Assembly (NCBI GenBank): GCA_946122785.1
Contig: CAMGYJ010000009.1
Location: 23,967,633 to 24,031,632, forward strand
DNA length: 64,000 nt
From: Linum tenue
Taxonomy: Eukaryota > Streptophyta > Magnoliopsida > Malpighiales > Linaceae
Reading direction: 5' to 3'
The translations under genes and the position numbers were made by a program. Of the stretch, positions 53,528-64,000 are shown piece after piece. Position 1 is the first letter of the stretch; each line of letters begins with the position of its first letter. Below the pieces are notes generated by a model that was not told where the DNA came from, made no database searches, and worked only from the letters and a program-made list of their open reading frames with translations.

Positions 53528-55434
53528 ATTGTTTAGGTAGTTTCATCTAGATGACCATGCATGCAATCTCATTAACTAGATGCTTCAATGCATCGTCTAT
53601 TCACTAGAGCATTCGAACTAACTAATACGTGTTTTCGCTTCATGTCTTCACCTAGTTAATAAAGAACAAGTAAGGGTAGCACATCATTAATAATCAAGCA
53701 TTTGTCCTTCACAAGCATACATGCATAGGTTGTCAATCCATACATACATACATGCATAGGATAAGAGCATATCACAATGAAGTAGTTTCCTAGCATCCTA
53801 GATGATGATATTATAAACGATGACTATTGTAGTATATAATAGACTCATAAGCATTTATTATATAAAGTATTAGATCACATGAGCATCAAAGACATGCATA
53901 TAAGCATCGAAACACAAGCATCAATAGCATACACGTAGTCGTAGGCATCGACATCCAATGAACAAGCATTTCATTAAATAATTGAAAGAGGCATGATGCA
54001 TCATAGAATTCACATCCCTAAATAATAAATGCTTAGTTAGCCATAAGAGAAAGATACAACATCTTCAATGGTACGACTATCTTGTCCCACTCCAGTAGAA
54101 CTTTGACTGATTTGGTTGTGTAAAAAGTGTACATAATGTCTAGGAATGTGCCTCTACTTATACTAGTTACATAAGGGGTTTTCTAGTCTTTTCCATCTAA
54201 AGTAGGCCAAATCCTTCCTTATCCGACTTGAAATCGGATTCCTTCGACTTGTGGACGAAGCTACTTGTTGAAGAAGTTTCCTAAAGGTCCTGGGCCGAGC
54301 GGCGGTAGTACCCGCCACTCGCTATTCTTCTCCAAATCAGCTCATTTTTGTGACAACTTCATCTTGGGCTCATGGACTTGCTCCTGAAATTTCAACTCGT
54401 TTGGACATCGTTGACACCTTATGCTCTTCAAAATACTATTCTCTAGCCATAACCTGAGCTTCTAGTGTAACAATCCATCTTCGTTCCGGCCCATGAGCTT
54501 GTACCTTCGACATTCTTCTGATCCAATGGGTCCCTTCATGATCCATATTCGTCTTGAGTGTTTTATAACCTTGAAAAGCACAAAACAACACCATAAAAGC
54601 ATAAAATAGTACAGATACACACTCCACATCTATCATAGACACATTATCCAAATAGTTATGAATTTCATATAAAATATAGTTGAAATCACTAAAGATGCAT
54701 TGATAGAAGAAGAAAATTTATCAAATATGAGAGTGACAAACACTATAAATAAAGTGTCATCAGAAAATAATTGATTTATAGTTTATTTGACACTTTGGTA
54801 ACTTTCATTTTGTATGTTTTTGTATGAGACGAAACACAATATCAATATTTAATTACCATATTACTATAATGAAATTTTTGCGGGTATCCACAACCAAACC
54901 GTAGTTAGTAGCATAATTCTAAATTTATGGTGTGGTTAATTGCAAAATGTGGAGCGAGTAACCACACCCACCTGCCCGATTTCCACCCGTAGTAAGTAGT
55001 TGGCTCAATTTGATGTATGCAGAAAGTATGCCAATATTGTGATTCCCTTGAAGGGCCAGTGGAGGATTTCTACTCGGCTTCAACAAAGTTGACATTCTAG
55101 ACTCCCAGCCAGCAATTCTCTGCTTTGAAGTGAACCAACTTTGTAGTTTGTAAATTTTATTAGATGTAAACCGCCTATATTATTATCAATGAATAGGGTA
55201 CCGTAATAAGCAAGCAACTGATCCAGGGAACTACAGAAACAAACCAATCAAACAAAATTTGACCCTGAAAATGTACAGAAGAACAAACGAACTAATGGGA
55301 AGACACATGTGCAAAGAATGCTCGGTTATGACTAATGCTTACATAGTGGAACCCCTCCCTCCCACAAAATGGGTGAAGAAAAACAAATGCCTGATCCTAA
55401 AAAGTTTAAAAAAAATTAAAAAGCGAAATTCAAT
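53528..55434. other. Intergenic; repeat-like, no gene recognised
   Basis: The sequence on both sides of the 421-bp hAT (about 52910-54660) reads like non-coding retroelement sequence, with no domain found. A 26-bp inverted repeat 'cgagcggcggtag...cccgccactcg' lies at 54296-54322. The part from 55000 on would contain the CAD1 3' UTR. Confidence 0.4.
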
Positions 55435-58410
55435 TTAATAATTCAATAATGAATACTTGGCACGCAAGACAATCTTCCCCTTGTCTACCCCAAGCTTTGC
55501 TCCTGTCACTAACCAATGGCCTGGTATATCTTGAGGTCCCCTCGACATCTCGGTAGGGTCCACAATCTTGATCAACTTCCCTGCGTGGCTCGAACTGTCT
55601 TCCTTGGAACCTGACGATGACGATGATGAAGATGATGCTGTGCTCTGTATACTAGGGTTCGGAGAAGGACTGTGGTCCCACACTGACCGCCTTATTGTGC
55701 AACCAGGAACCTTTGAGAAGAGGAGCTTGAGGTGTAGGACGTGTTTGGTGCCGAATTCCCACACACCAAGCTGAGCTCCGGTGACTATGTGGACCCCAGA
55801 GAGGTCTCCGATCGATGTCTCTGTGTACTCAATTGGGGCAGTGCTTACATGGGAGAAGTTCTTCCACTTGATGGGCTCGAACCAACGGCTGTCTTGCTCC
55901 TCTGGCCCGTGCCACTTGGGTGCACCTATTGCCACATGGGCATCCCAGTGCGGTTGCAGGATTTTGGGGAGGGAGACCAAATGCTGCAAATGGATAGCTA
56001 GCCTGTTCTGCTTGCTGCCTTCTAGGCTCAGTCTAAGTCCAGTCACGGGTTTTCGGCCCACTGTTACCTGCCAAAAAAAAGGAAAACCCGCCAATCAGAA
56101 CTAGAATAGCAGCCTCCTTCTACAGAGAAAGTCTGGTTTTCCTTCTGCAGGTTCTTATGGGAGGATGTTGAGTGCATTGTATATGTGATGAGTTAGCCAA
56201 GTATAGATGTAATTATGTTTAAGCCATACCTGATCTGGACTGATGTAAAGCTTGGGACCCATCAAGCTGAACTGAAGGGATTTACAAACAGGTTCTTTCC
56301 TTTGGAGGTTGTTCTGCTCTGGCGCCCAAATCTGGGGAATTTGAAAATCCAAGAAATATTGCAGATCTTCTATCGGTGGTTTATCTGGTCAAACACATGC
56401 CAATTCCAAGGATTAGTTTTTGAAACAGAGGAATATGACATTGGTCGAGCTTTTCGAAAGCCAAAGTTCATTGTTAAGGACTATGGAGTTGAGCTAGTTT
56501 GCTTTCAGATGGGTTTTTTTTTTAACTTCTCGTGCAAGCAGCTATATCATTCAGAAACTCTCTGATAGCTACAAATATACAGTCAGGTCTTTTGAAACCC
56601 TTGCAAAGGAAGAATGTTTTGAAGTCAAATGATTTGCAGAAAAGGTATAGTTAAAAGAACTTACATTCCAAGTACAAGTCGATTGCCCGTGACAAATGCT
56701 TAATCCCAGGCACTCCTTCAAGCAAAGATGCAATAGGTGTAAAGGTCATGTTGATCACATCAGGCGCAAACTGAACCGTGTCTGCCCATTTCGCATGACT
56801 TTGCTCGAGATCATCACCCCCTCTCCTCCTAAAAATCACTGTTACATCCTACAATCATGAAATTTAGCTTTTACAATTTCTCAGAATCTATAACAAGAAG
56901 AAGCAACACAAATAGAATTCTTCAAATGAAGCTTTCCCAACCAAACTTCGCAAGCAAAACCACCAATCTTCATCAATCAAAATATTAAAACCAAGTATGG
57001 CTGTGAAAATAACCTTGTCCTTGTATTTCAAGGGGGCGGAATTTGTCTGGCTTTCTTGGAATCGTTGATCGGCAATGTCTTTCACATAGGTTTCAATGTC
57101 AGATGCTGTTAAAGGTGACGATTGATGCTGCCTGATATAGACGACATCTCTTCCACCAATTGTTGCAGATGTAACAATGTGAGTACCATAGCTCTCAATG
57201 AAACTGGAAAATAAAATAGAGAATCAGACCCAGATGTCACTCAAGATTACTCCCGTTATCATGCTATAATGCTTTCAATCTAATCTCATATTGGTAATGT
57301 CTGAATGTTATGATAATGTCAGTACCTTGCCAAGGATGCAGGATCCCATGAATAAGGAACAGCTTTCTTGACCTCCTCTTGCAAAATCAAATTCGCCTTT
57401 GCTAGTTGGACTTTATAAAGGGGAATGAAATGGCCAACCATTGCAAGCGATTTTGTTGCCGCAGCATCCACTTGCCACGAACCAGTGAAATTAAACATGG
57501 CATTAAAGCTTCCCAGTGGTATGCGTCCTGATACACCGGATTGCTCATTGAACTGCTCTGCCATCTGAAAAGTTATCAAGCAAATGGAACCCATTTACAC
57601 ACACCACACCATAAGACAAAAAGATATCTGCTTTAACTAAAAATTAAGGGTCGACATCCACACCAACATAGGATTCCAGAACTAAGGAAAATTAAAGCTG
57701 CTGTGTGATCCTGACAAGATTAAAAGTTTCTACGCGGGCAGTTAGAGACTTGGACTTATCTTCAACATCCAAGAAACAGCAATGCTAAACCTAGTCAATT
57801 CACTTCCACAGCAAAGTGCAAATTCATTGGTCAAAATAAGCAGCTGTCCACTTAACCATATGCCCCGCCCGGAAATTGCAATCAACAAGTTATCTACAAT
57901 TCTAATGCATTCAAATTCTTGATACCATCATAAGATGAGGAAGCAAGAGTAATTATCAACAAGGAGAAAGCAAATTACTTGAGTTCCAAAGTAACTCAAT
58001 TTCCCAAATCTGAACAATCCACAAGGAAACAAAAGACAATTTTCAAGCAATCAAACAAATCTCTGCCAATCCATCTAGATACTATATATAAACACAAAAA
58101 CGGAACTGGGGGGAAGAAAGGAAGTGAGGGGAAAATGAATGACCTCATGGAAGCTGCAAACAGGAATCCTCTCAATGCTTCTCGCCCCCATGGAGCATTC
58201 AATATCAACAGAAGCATTAGGCAGCACAACCCCATGGCCGGCGGCCACAAGATCCCTGGTGCGATGCTCATCGATTTGAATAAGCCTTGACCCAGGAGCA
58301 CCTTTGCAGTAGAGCAGCCTTATGTCAGATGTGACATCGAACCCCCTACCCAGAGCTTGGATTGAGTTCTGCAGGGTAGTTTTCAGAGCATCGGAGTTTT
58401 TCAAGCTCAT
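55435..58410 (-). CDS. CAD1: MACPF-domain protein CAD1, six exons
   Basis: Minus-strand exons: 58410-58144, 57564-57326, 57203-57014, 56848-56665, 56384-56230 and 56067-55435. All introns are GT-AG, the phases join, and the result is 555 aa, close to Arabidopsis CAD1. The N-terminus has QALGRGFDVTSDIRLLYCKG. The MACPF signature Y-G-T-H...GG is at about residues 174-186 (YGTHIVTSATIGG), and FRRRGGDDLEQ and VGRKPVTGLRLSLEG follow. The C-terminus has a Ser-rich linker and the PGHWLVTGAKLGV...KYSLLNY end typical of the CAD1/NSL1 group. These proteins restrain salicylic-acid-dependent cell death in plants; no signal peptide is seen. The leader is GA-rich. Neighbour of a receptor kinase, as in Arabidopsis. 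Confidence 0.95.
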
Positions 58411-58846
58411 CTTCTTCTCCTTCCTTCTTTTCTTCTCTTCTCTTCCTCGTTTCTATCTCCTTCTTCCCACCTTCTCCTTCTTCTTCCCTTCTCTAGTTTT
58501 CATAAAAATAAGCAGAAAGAAAAGAGAGAAAAAACAAGCTTTGGGCTTTAGGCTGTTGGATTGGTCTGGGTTTTGGATTCTTGCGTAGGGTGTGTTGATT
58601 AATTTATGAAAGTTCCCACCTTTTCTTTTTCCCTTTATTTTCCGGATTTTGACTTTGTACAAGCTTCTTGTTTGAGATTGAGAGGGAGAGATTACTGTAG
58701 GTAAAGAGTATGGGAAGTTTTTAGGAGGTTGAAAGGGGAAGTGGGGCAACTTGGGATTTGGGAGTTGGTGGTGGAGCCATCATTCATCTATGCTTCCTTT
58801 CTTCTGCCCTTCCTTCCTGCCCTGGTGCTGCTAGCCGCGATTGTTC

Positions 58847-58853
58847 TTTATAC
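58847..58853 (-). promoter_or_regulatory. Candidate TATA box of CAD1
   Basis: Minus-strand TATAAAG (within AGTATAAAGAAC) lies about 440 nt upstream of the ATG. It implies a leader of about 0.4 kb that includes a long purine-rich run (complement of 58411-58500). A leader intron cannot be excluded. Confidence 0.35.
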
Positions 58854-61800
58854 TTCCTTCCCTTCATTCGTATTTGTAATCCTTGTTAGGTTTGACTGCA
58901 ATAATGCCATTTCTTAAGCCAACAAAGAACGCGTCTTTTTCCTCTCATCCATGTAGTGTGTAATGGGGAAGATTCTGAGTTGACTGGTCTCCTTCTTAAC
59001 ATGAGGCATGAAATAATCTCTTTTTCCTTCTTCTTTGCACTTTTTTGAAAGTTAACGAGATATTTACGAGAACATTGAAAATTAGATTTCCCTTTTTGAC
59101 ATTCTATTCTTGCGGCTTTCTCTTTGGTAGAGCTGTCAAAATTGAACCCGACCCGATTAACCCGCTCAACTCATCCGACTCACAACCCGTCTGTAACTCG
59201 ATTTGACAAAAAGTCAACCACCCGAAGCCTGCCTGTAACCCGAAACCAATTGACCCGTAATTCGATCAACCCATAACTAGATGAACTCGTTATTCGATCC
59301 AACCCATAACCCAACTTATCTATAACCCGAATGATTCATAACCTAAATAACCCGTAACCGAACCCAACCCAACTCGAATAACTCATTTGACCCGAATGCT
59401 TGTACAAAAATTCAATGTATACATTATTATATTTTTAAATTTACCAAGAAAGAACTGTTGTTCTCATAATAATTGAAAATTATTTGTAGAATTGATGGTA
59501 TAAATTGAGGTTTTTTCTTAAATATTTAATTTTTAAAATAATAATATGTGAAATATATTTTCATTCATTTTTTATTTTATAAAATTCAAATGATAAATTT
59601 TTGAAGATAATAGGAAGAGTTAGACACAAATTCGTATCTCAACCACCCATAACTATAATAATAAAAAATCAAGCCCTGAAAATCAATGAAATCACCAAAA
59701 TCAATGATCCCTATCAAGATATATAAGTGGATAGTTTACCCTTTTTACTTCATTCTCAACTTTTTACTGATTTTATTTATTTTTATAAATTAATAAATCG
59801 ACGATTCGAACTAGATGATAATATCATATTTGAGCGAGCCGTTGTTTGACCCATGAGTTTTAGGATGAGATGTTACCGTGAATATATAAAAAATTGTGAA
59901 GATATATAAGTGGGTGATTCGGAATGATGTTCATAAGTCTTCGTGGAAATGAAGAGACACACATCTAGTTCATACTATATTTAATTAAGACGATTCATTT
60001 CGAGATGTATGAGCATATAGTCCACCTTTTTTACTTCATTCTCAAATTTTTACTGACTCAATTTTTTTATAATTAATAAAATAAGTGAAGTTACAATCTC
60101 TCACCATAAGCAAAAAAATTATAACCAACAACAAAGCTTTTATATACACTATTTTATTTATATTTAGTTTTTATACTAACATAATGGATATTTAATTTGT
60201 ATGTGTAAAATATTATCATATTATCATTTTCTTAAATTTTGTATCACCTACCTACAATTTATATTCATATATTGATAGTTTGTAGAACATTATTTTCTGT
60301 CAAGAAGTAAATGATCCAATGGATTGACCCGAGAGGCTAAAGTATAGACCACAGACCAGACCACAGACTATATGGTCCGGTCCAGACCACGCCTGTGCGG
60401 TCTGGTTCGGTCTGGTCTGGTCCAGATAGACCACACTCAACGAAAAATGAATAATTTGTTTAGTCAACCACACAAAAAATTGAACCAATAACCAAGAAAA
60501 ATAATTGTTATTTGCCTTAAAACATTAATTCTAACATGCATGAATAATTTTGATACTCTAAATCTTAGTACATAACAAAGATACAAAGTAAAAACATCTC
60601 AGCTTGCACCATAACGTCATAAACATTAACATAATGTCATATGGAGACACTATTATCTCTACTCTCTGGTTAAATGTGGTTGTGAATGAAGGAGGGAAGA
60701 GATTCACAAAATTAAGGTTGAGACTTTGGTGTCGTTGTGGGAGTTTGGATAGTGGTCGAATGGGCTGTTAACACGTATTGACAAGTCAGTTGGGTCCATG
60801 GTTTGGTCCGGTAAACCGCGGTCTAGACCAGACCAGACCAAGAGATCAAATCATAAAATAAACCAGACCATGGACCAAACCATACTTCACGGTCTACGGT
60901 CCGGCCCAAACTGTGCGGTACGATTTGGACCACGGTTTTTCTAACGGTCTGGTCTATTTTCCCAGCCCTAATCTCTGGTCTGGAGCTTGCAGAAAGCCAA
61001 CACAAGACTAGCATGGTGATGATTTGTCGGAGCACTCCGCAATTAAATGGTTGTCAAAAGAGGGGGGAAAAACTGATCGAAAGTTGATTTACAAATTTTT
61101 TATTGTGCGGGGTAACCTTTTCTAATAAATTAGCTATTCGAGTGATTAACATGTTAGACTTATTTGAAAAGTTACCACTTAACAGTTCACCTCAGACAAA
61201 TTGTTGTTACAAAAATACAAAGCAAGAGAACCTGATTGTAATTTGTCACTTTGGATGGTGAGTAATTGTAATTCCAAGGTTTGATGAGAGTTGCACATTT
61301 CCATGTTTGCGTAACGTGACGTCAAAGAACTGCAACATGGTTCTATCAAAAACTACCGACCAAGATTAGAAGTCCCACTTCCATATGCGTTTCATTTACC
61401 ATTCATCTGAGTTTGACCAATACAAAGGAGGTTTTTAAGGTTGCCTTGCCGCACTGTTCCTTTTCCTTTGGAAGAAGAAAGCAAACACTTGGTCGGTCGC
61501 TTATAAATATCTGCTATGACTTCTTTGGTACAACGGATTTGAAATGGGAAAATAGACAGAAAGTCAGCTCACTATCGAGCAAAAGAAGCACCTGCTGCAA
61601 GCCTGTTAACTCATAATAATAGTCAAGAGTAGTGGCTTGAGTAGGATGTTTGTGGGTTTTCCTATAAGATGAAAAGATTATTTGTGACCTTCCAAAAAAG
61701 AGCACAGCATAGCTTAATGATGCTTGGCCCTTTAGGAATTTTAGAGTTTGCATTTGACTTTTTATGAATTTTTTCAGTTCGTATTTGATTGTATTGTGTC

Positions 61801-62333
61801 AGTTGATTGGTAAGGGGCTGTGGTTGAGGTAATTGATCATCCATTTACATTTTATAACGACTAACATTGGATGGTTTGGTTCGTTTAAGCAAATAGATGT
61901 TTCTACACAAACAGGAATGAACATTTAGAAATCGTATAACCAAGCTAGAAGAGTACATATAAGAACATGGAAGCATACAATAGAGGCTATAACCAGTCAT
62001 TTAGGAAATGTAGTCACAGTTTGAGAGGCCCCATTGATGTTGCGCATACTAGGAACTTATGAAGTATGAAATTAGGGAAGGAGATGACTAATCTTTTCCA
62101 AAGTTGTACCACCACAGAGATCTGCACTTTTTAATCGCCATAACAGAATTCCCAAACAGCCCAAATGTCACTGGAAGTATGTAGACAAAAATCTGTACAC
62201 AAGTCTATCTCTATGGTTCAACTTTCAAGTTCTCTGCAATATGCACCATGCCCTCGCCAAGGCAGTAAACAAACACTGCACATGAATATTTACATTTGAC
62301 ATTCTACAATTTATGGTCTTCCCCTCGCTTTGC
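58854..62333. other. Intergenic between CAD1 and the kinase gene; transposon remnants
   Basis: 59128-59405 starts 'tagagctgtcaaaattgaacccgacccg' and is full of 'aacccg' motifs, like the left part of a hAT element, but no right end or duplication was found. 60340-60970 is dense in 'ggtctggtc' and its complement and ends '...cccagcccta', again hAT-like and degenerate. 61000-62333 shows nothing recognisable and would include the kinase 3' UTR. Confidence 0.4.
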
Positions 62334-64000
62334 TTATTCTTGAGTCGATGTATCCAAAGAGGAATTAAACGTGTTTACAGTGGTTGAGTTGTGACTGAAA
62401 CCATGACTGTGACTGTGCCCTTCCCCATCCCTCCGCAGGTCTCTCAATGCCTTGAACCTCAAGTCTTCTGCATAACTGCTCGGTTCTGGGACTGTGTCTG
62501 GAACTGGCGTTCTCCCTTCCAGCATGTTCACAACCTCGGACATCGTTGGTCTGAGTGTCGATGATGCATTTGTACACAACAGACCTACCTTGATCATAAT
62601 CTCAGCTTCTTCCTGCTTTACTCTTGACCTCAATGTCTGGTCAATAATGGGTGACACATTCCCACTCTGCTGCAAATGGCAAGCCTGTACACAGATAAAA
62701 ACAAAGTTAAAAGTCGAACTGAAAAGACGAATCAAACACACTTTTTCAGTCCAGCTTCTTCTCATTTTTGTTCATTTAGTGGTTACCCAATCTAAGAGGC
62801 AAACGCAATTGTTGCTTGGCATAAAATCATTGTTGTTCTTGCCACTAACGATCTCCAACGTCAGAACTCCAAAACTGTAAACATCTGCTTTGTAGGTGAG
62901 GTAGCCCCACAGTGCATATTCTGGTGCCATGTAGCCTCTGCATTAGCATGAAATTAGATCATAGCAGTGTGATGGTGATATCAGGAAACAGAAAGCCAAA
63001 TGATATAGTCTGTGACTTGCATTGTTCCAGCCACACGGGTGCTGATGTGGCTTTTCTCTTCCTCGTCAAGCTTAGCCAATCCAAAATCTGATATCTTCGG
63101 ATTTAAGTCCCCATCAAGAAGAACGTTGGTGGCCTTGATGTCTCTGTGAACGATCTTGAGTCTCGACTCTTCATGGAGAAAGGCCAGACCTTTAGCTATC
63201 CCGACACATATCTTAAACCTTGTAGGCCAGTCCAGCTTCAGGTCACAGTTTTCCCTGCCTAGAAAAAACATCAACCACCTTAGTCAGTCAACTTACTGGA
63301 GATCGTTCACTTTTCCTTTCAACAGACTATGAAATGACTCACCAAATAAAACCCGAGCGAGGCTATTGTTTTCCATGTATTCATACACCAGCAATAGTTG
63401 ATCTCCTTCCACACTAAACCCATGCAAGCTGACGAGATTCGGGTGTTTCAGACAAGAAATCATTCCAATCTCGTTTAAGAATTCACGGTTTCCCTGTTTT
63501 GATTTCGATGAGAGTTGCTTAACTGCTATCATTGTACCATCAGGTAACACACCCTGAAATTTCAACTCACCAACTTAATGAGAAGGGAAAGTGTATATAT
63601 TGTACCACTTAAGGAATTAGATGGATGATAGAGGAAACATTTGAAGGGAGGGAGAATACCTTGTATACAGGACCGAAACCACCTTCTCCAATCTTATTTT
63701 TGGGATTGAAGTCATCAGTGGCTGCTCTAATTTGTTTTAAGGAGAATGTTCCCTTGGGCAAATCAGCTCCATCAGTACCTGACCAAGGAAGAGAAGAGAG
63801 GGAGAAATGACGCCCAAAGCCGAAACTATCACAAGAAATAACTCACACCATCTGTTTAATTTTTTTCGTTTCTCTTTTTGTCTCAAGGAAAGGCAGCAGT
63901 CACCAATTCAATCTGATAGTGTTCACCTTTTCTTTTTGTGCATTTTCCAGGTATGTAGCCTCTGCACCAAAGAATGCCTAGAACAACAAATATAAGGCTT
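62334..64000 (-). CDS. LRR-type receptor-like kinase (RKF1/LRR-VIII-2-like), 3' part
   Basis: Minus-strand exons: 63977-63927, 63778-63660, 63553-63343, 63258-63021, 62937-62787 and 62684-62334 (stop). The 5' part lies beyond the window. Phases join throughout. One intron (63020-62938) has a GC donor (AAT|GCAAGT); the others are GT-AG. The kinase domain is complete: [11 protein letters not shown] (P-loop), AVKQL, a helix-C Glu, [10 protein letters not shown] (catalytic loop), [16 protein letters not shown], and [16 protein letters not shown]. An [13 protein letters not shown] end and a Ser/His-rich tail follow. The domain style matches the RKF1 / At1g53430 group, whose extracellular part has LRRs and a malectin-like domain (not in view). 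It would phosphorylate Ser/Thr at the plasma membrane. Confidence 0.92.

Noticed and set aside
58453..58749. 98-codon minus-strand frame upstream of CAD1 as a possible uORF
   Set aside because: The frame begins at TTG; the only in-frame ATG leaves about 15 codons. Not supportable as a regulatory uORF.
60340..60970. Complete hAT element
   Set aside because: The right end resembles a hAT end, but no matching left end or 8-bp duplication was found; kept only as degenerate repeat.

Overview
The window is a piece of a eudicot plant nuclear genome. It has split host genes with short GT-AG (and a few GC-AG) introns and many plant transposon families. Host genes, all read by splice-joining on the sequence: an oil-body-associated protein gene (OBAP, DUF1264; 7.6-8.9 kb, -), two paralogous NRT1/PTR-family transporter genes in opposite orientation (NPF-A 9.96-12.17 kb, +; NPF-B 36.9-39.1 kb, -), the MACPF-domain immunity regulator CAD1 (55.4-58.4 kb, -), and the 3' part of an LRR-type receptor-like kinase gene (62.3 kb to the window end, -). 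From memory, Arabidopsis chromosome 1 has a DUF1264/OBAP gene, CAD1 and RKF1-type kinase genes close together around At1g29680-At1g29750, so this looks like a conserved block expanded by transposons.

Layout. 1-5.6 kb: 5' portion of a minus-strand Tat-type Ty3/gypsy retrotransposon whose LTR carries a minisatellite; it abuts a MULE transposase fragment. 5.9-7.2 kb: a 695-bp hAT element with perfect 8-bp target duplication and an array of 'aaaccgc...gcggttt' palindromes. 7.6-12.2 kb: OBAP and NPF-A. 12.2-19.6 kb: poorly understood sequence including a very long hairpin. 19.66-29.96 kb: a hAT element split by a recently inserted 9.5-kb Tat-type retrotransposon (LTRs differ at one base), which carries a spliced antisense gene with its own TATA box. 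30.4-33.1 kb: a CACTA element. 34.2-34.9 kb: another hAT. 36.9-39.1 kb: NPF-B. 40.7-46.5 kb: a full-length but inactivated LINE. 46.7-53.5 kb: hAT, Mutator-like MITE, copia solo LTR, and a PIF/Harbinger-like element containing a hAT that has captured part of an AAA-ATPase gene. 55.4-64 kb: CAD1 and the kinase.

The host genes do not form one pathway: OBAP acts at seed oil bodies, the NPFs are membrane transporters, and CAD1 and the kinase are linked to defence signalling. The strongest unusual observations are (i) both NPF genes apparently have a first coding exon that holds only the ATG, followed by a GC-AG second intron; (ii) the young Tat element has a 738-codon spliced antisense gene although its own integrase has lost a catalytic Glu; (iii) the Pack-hAT with an AAA-ATPase fragment; (iv) the ~0.45-kb-arm hairpin. 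All exon joins were made by eye from splice consensus and reading phase; no alignment or expression data were available.
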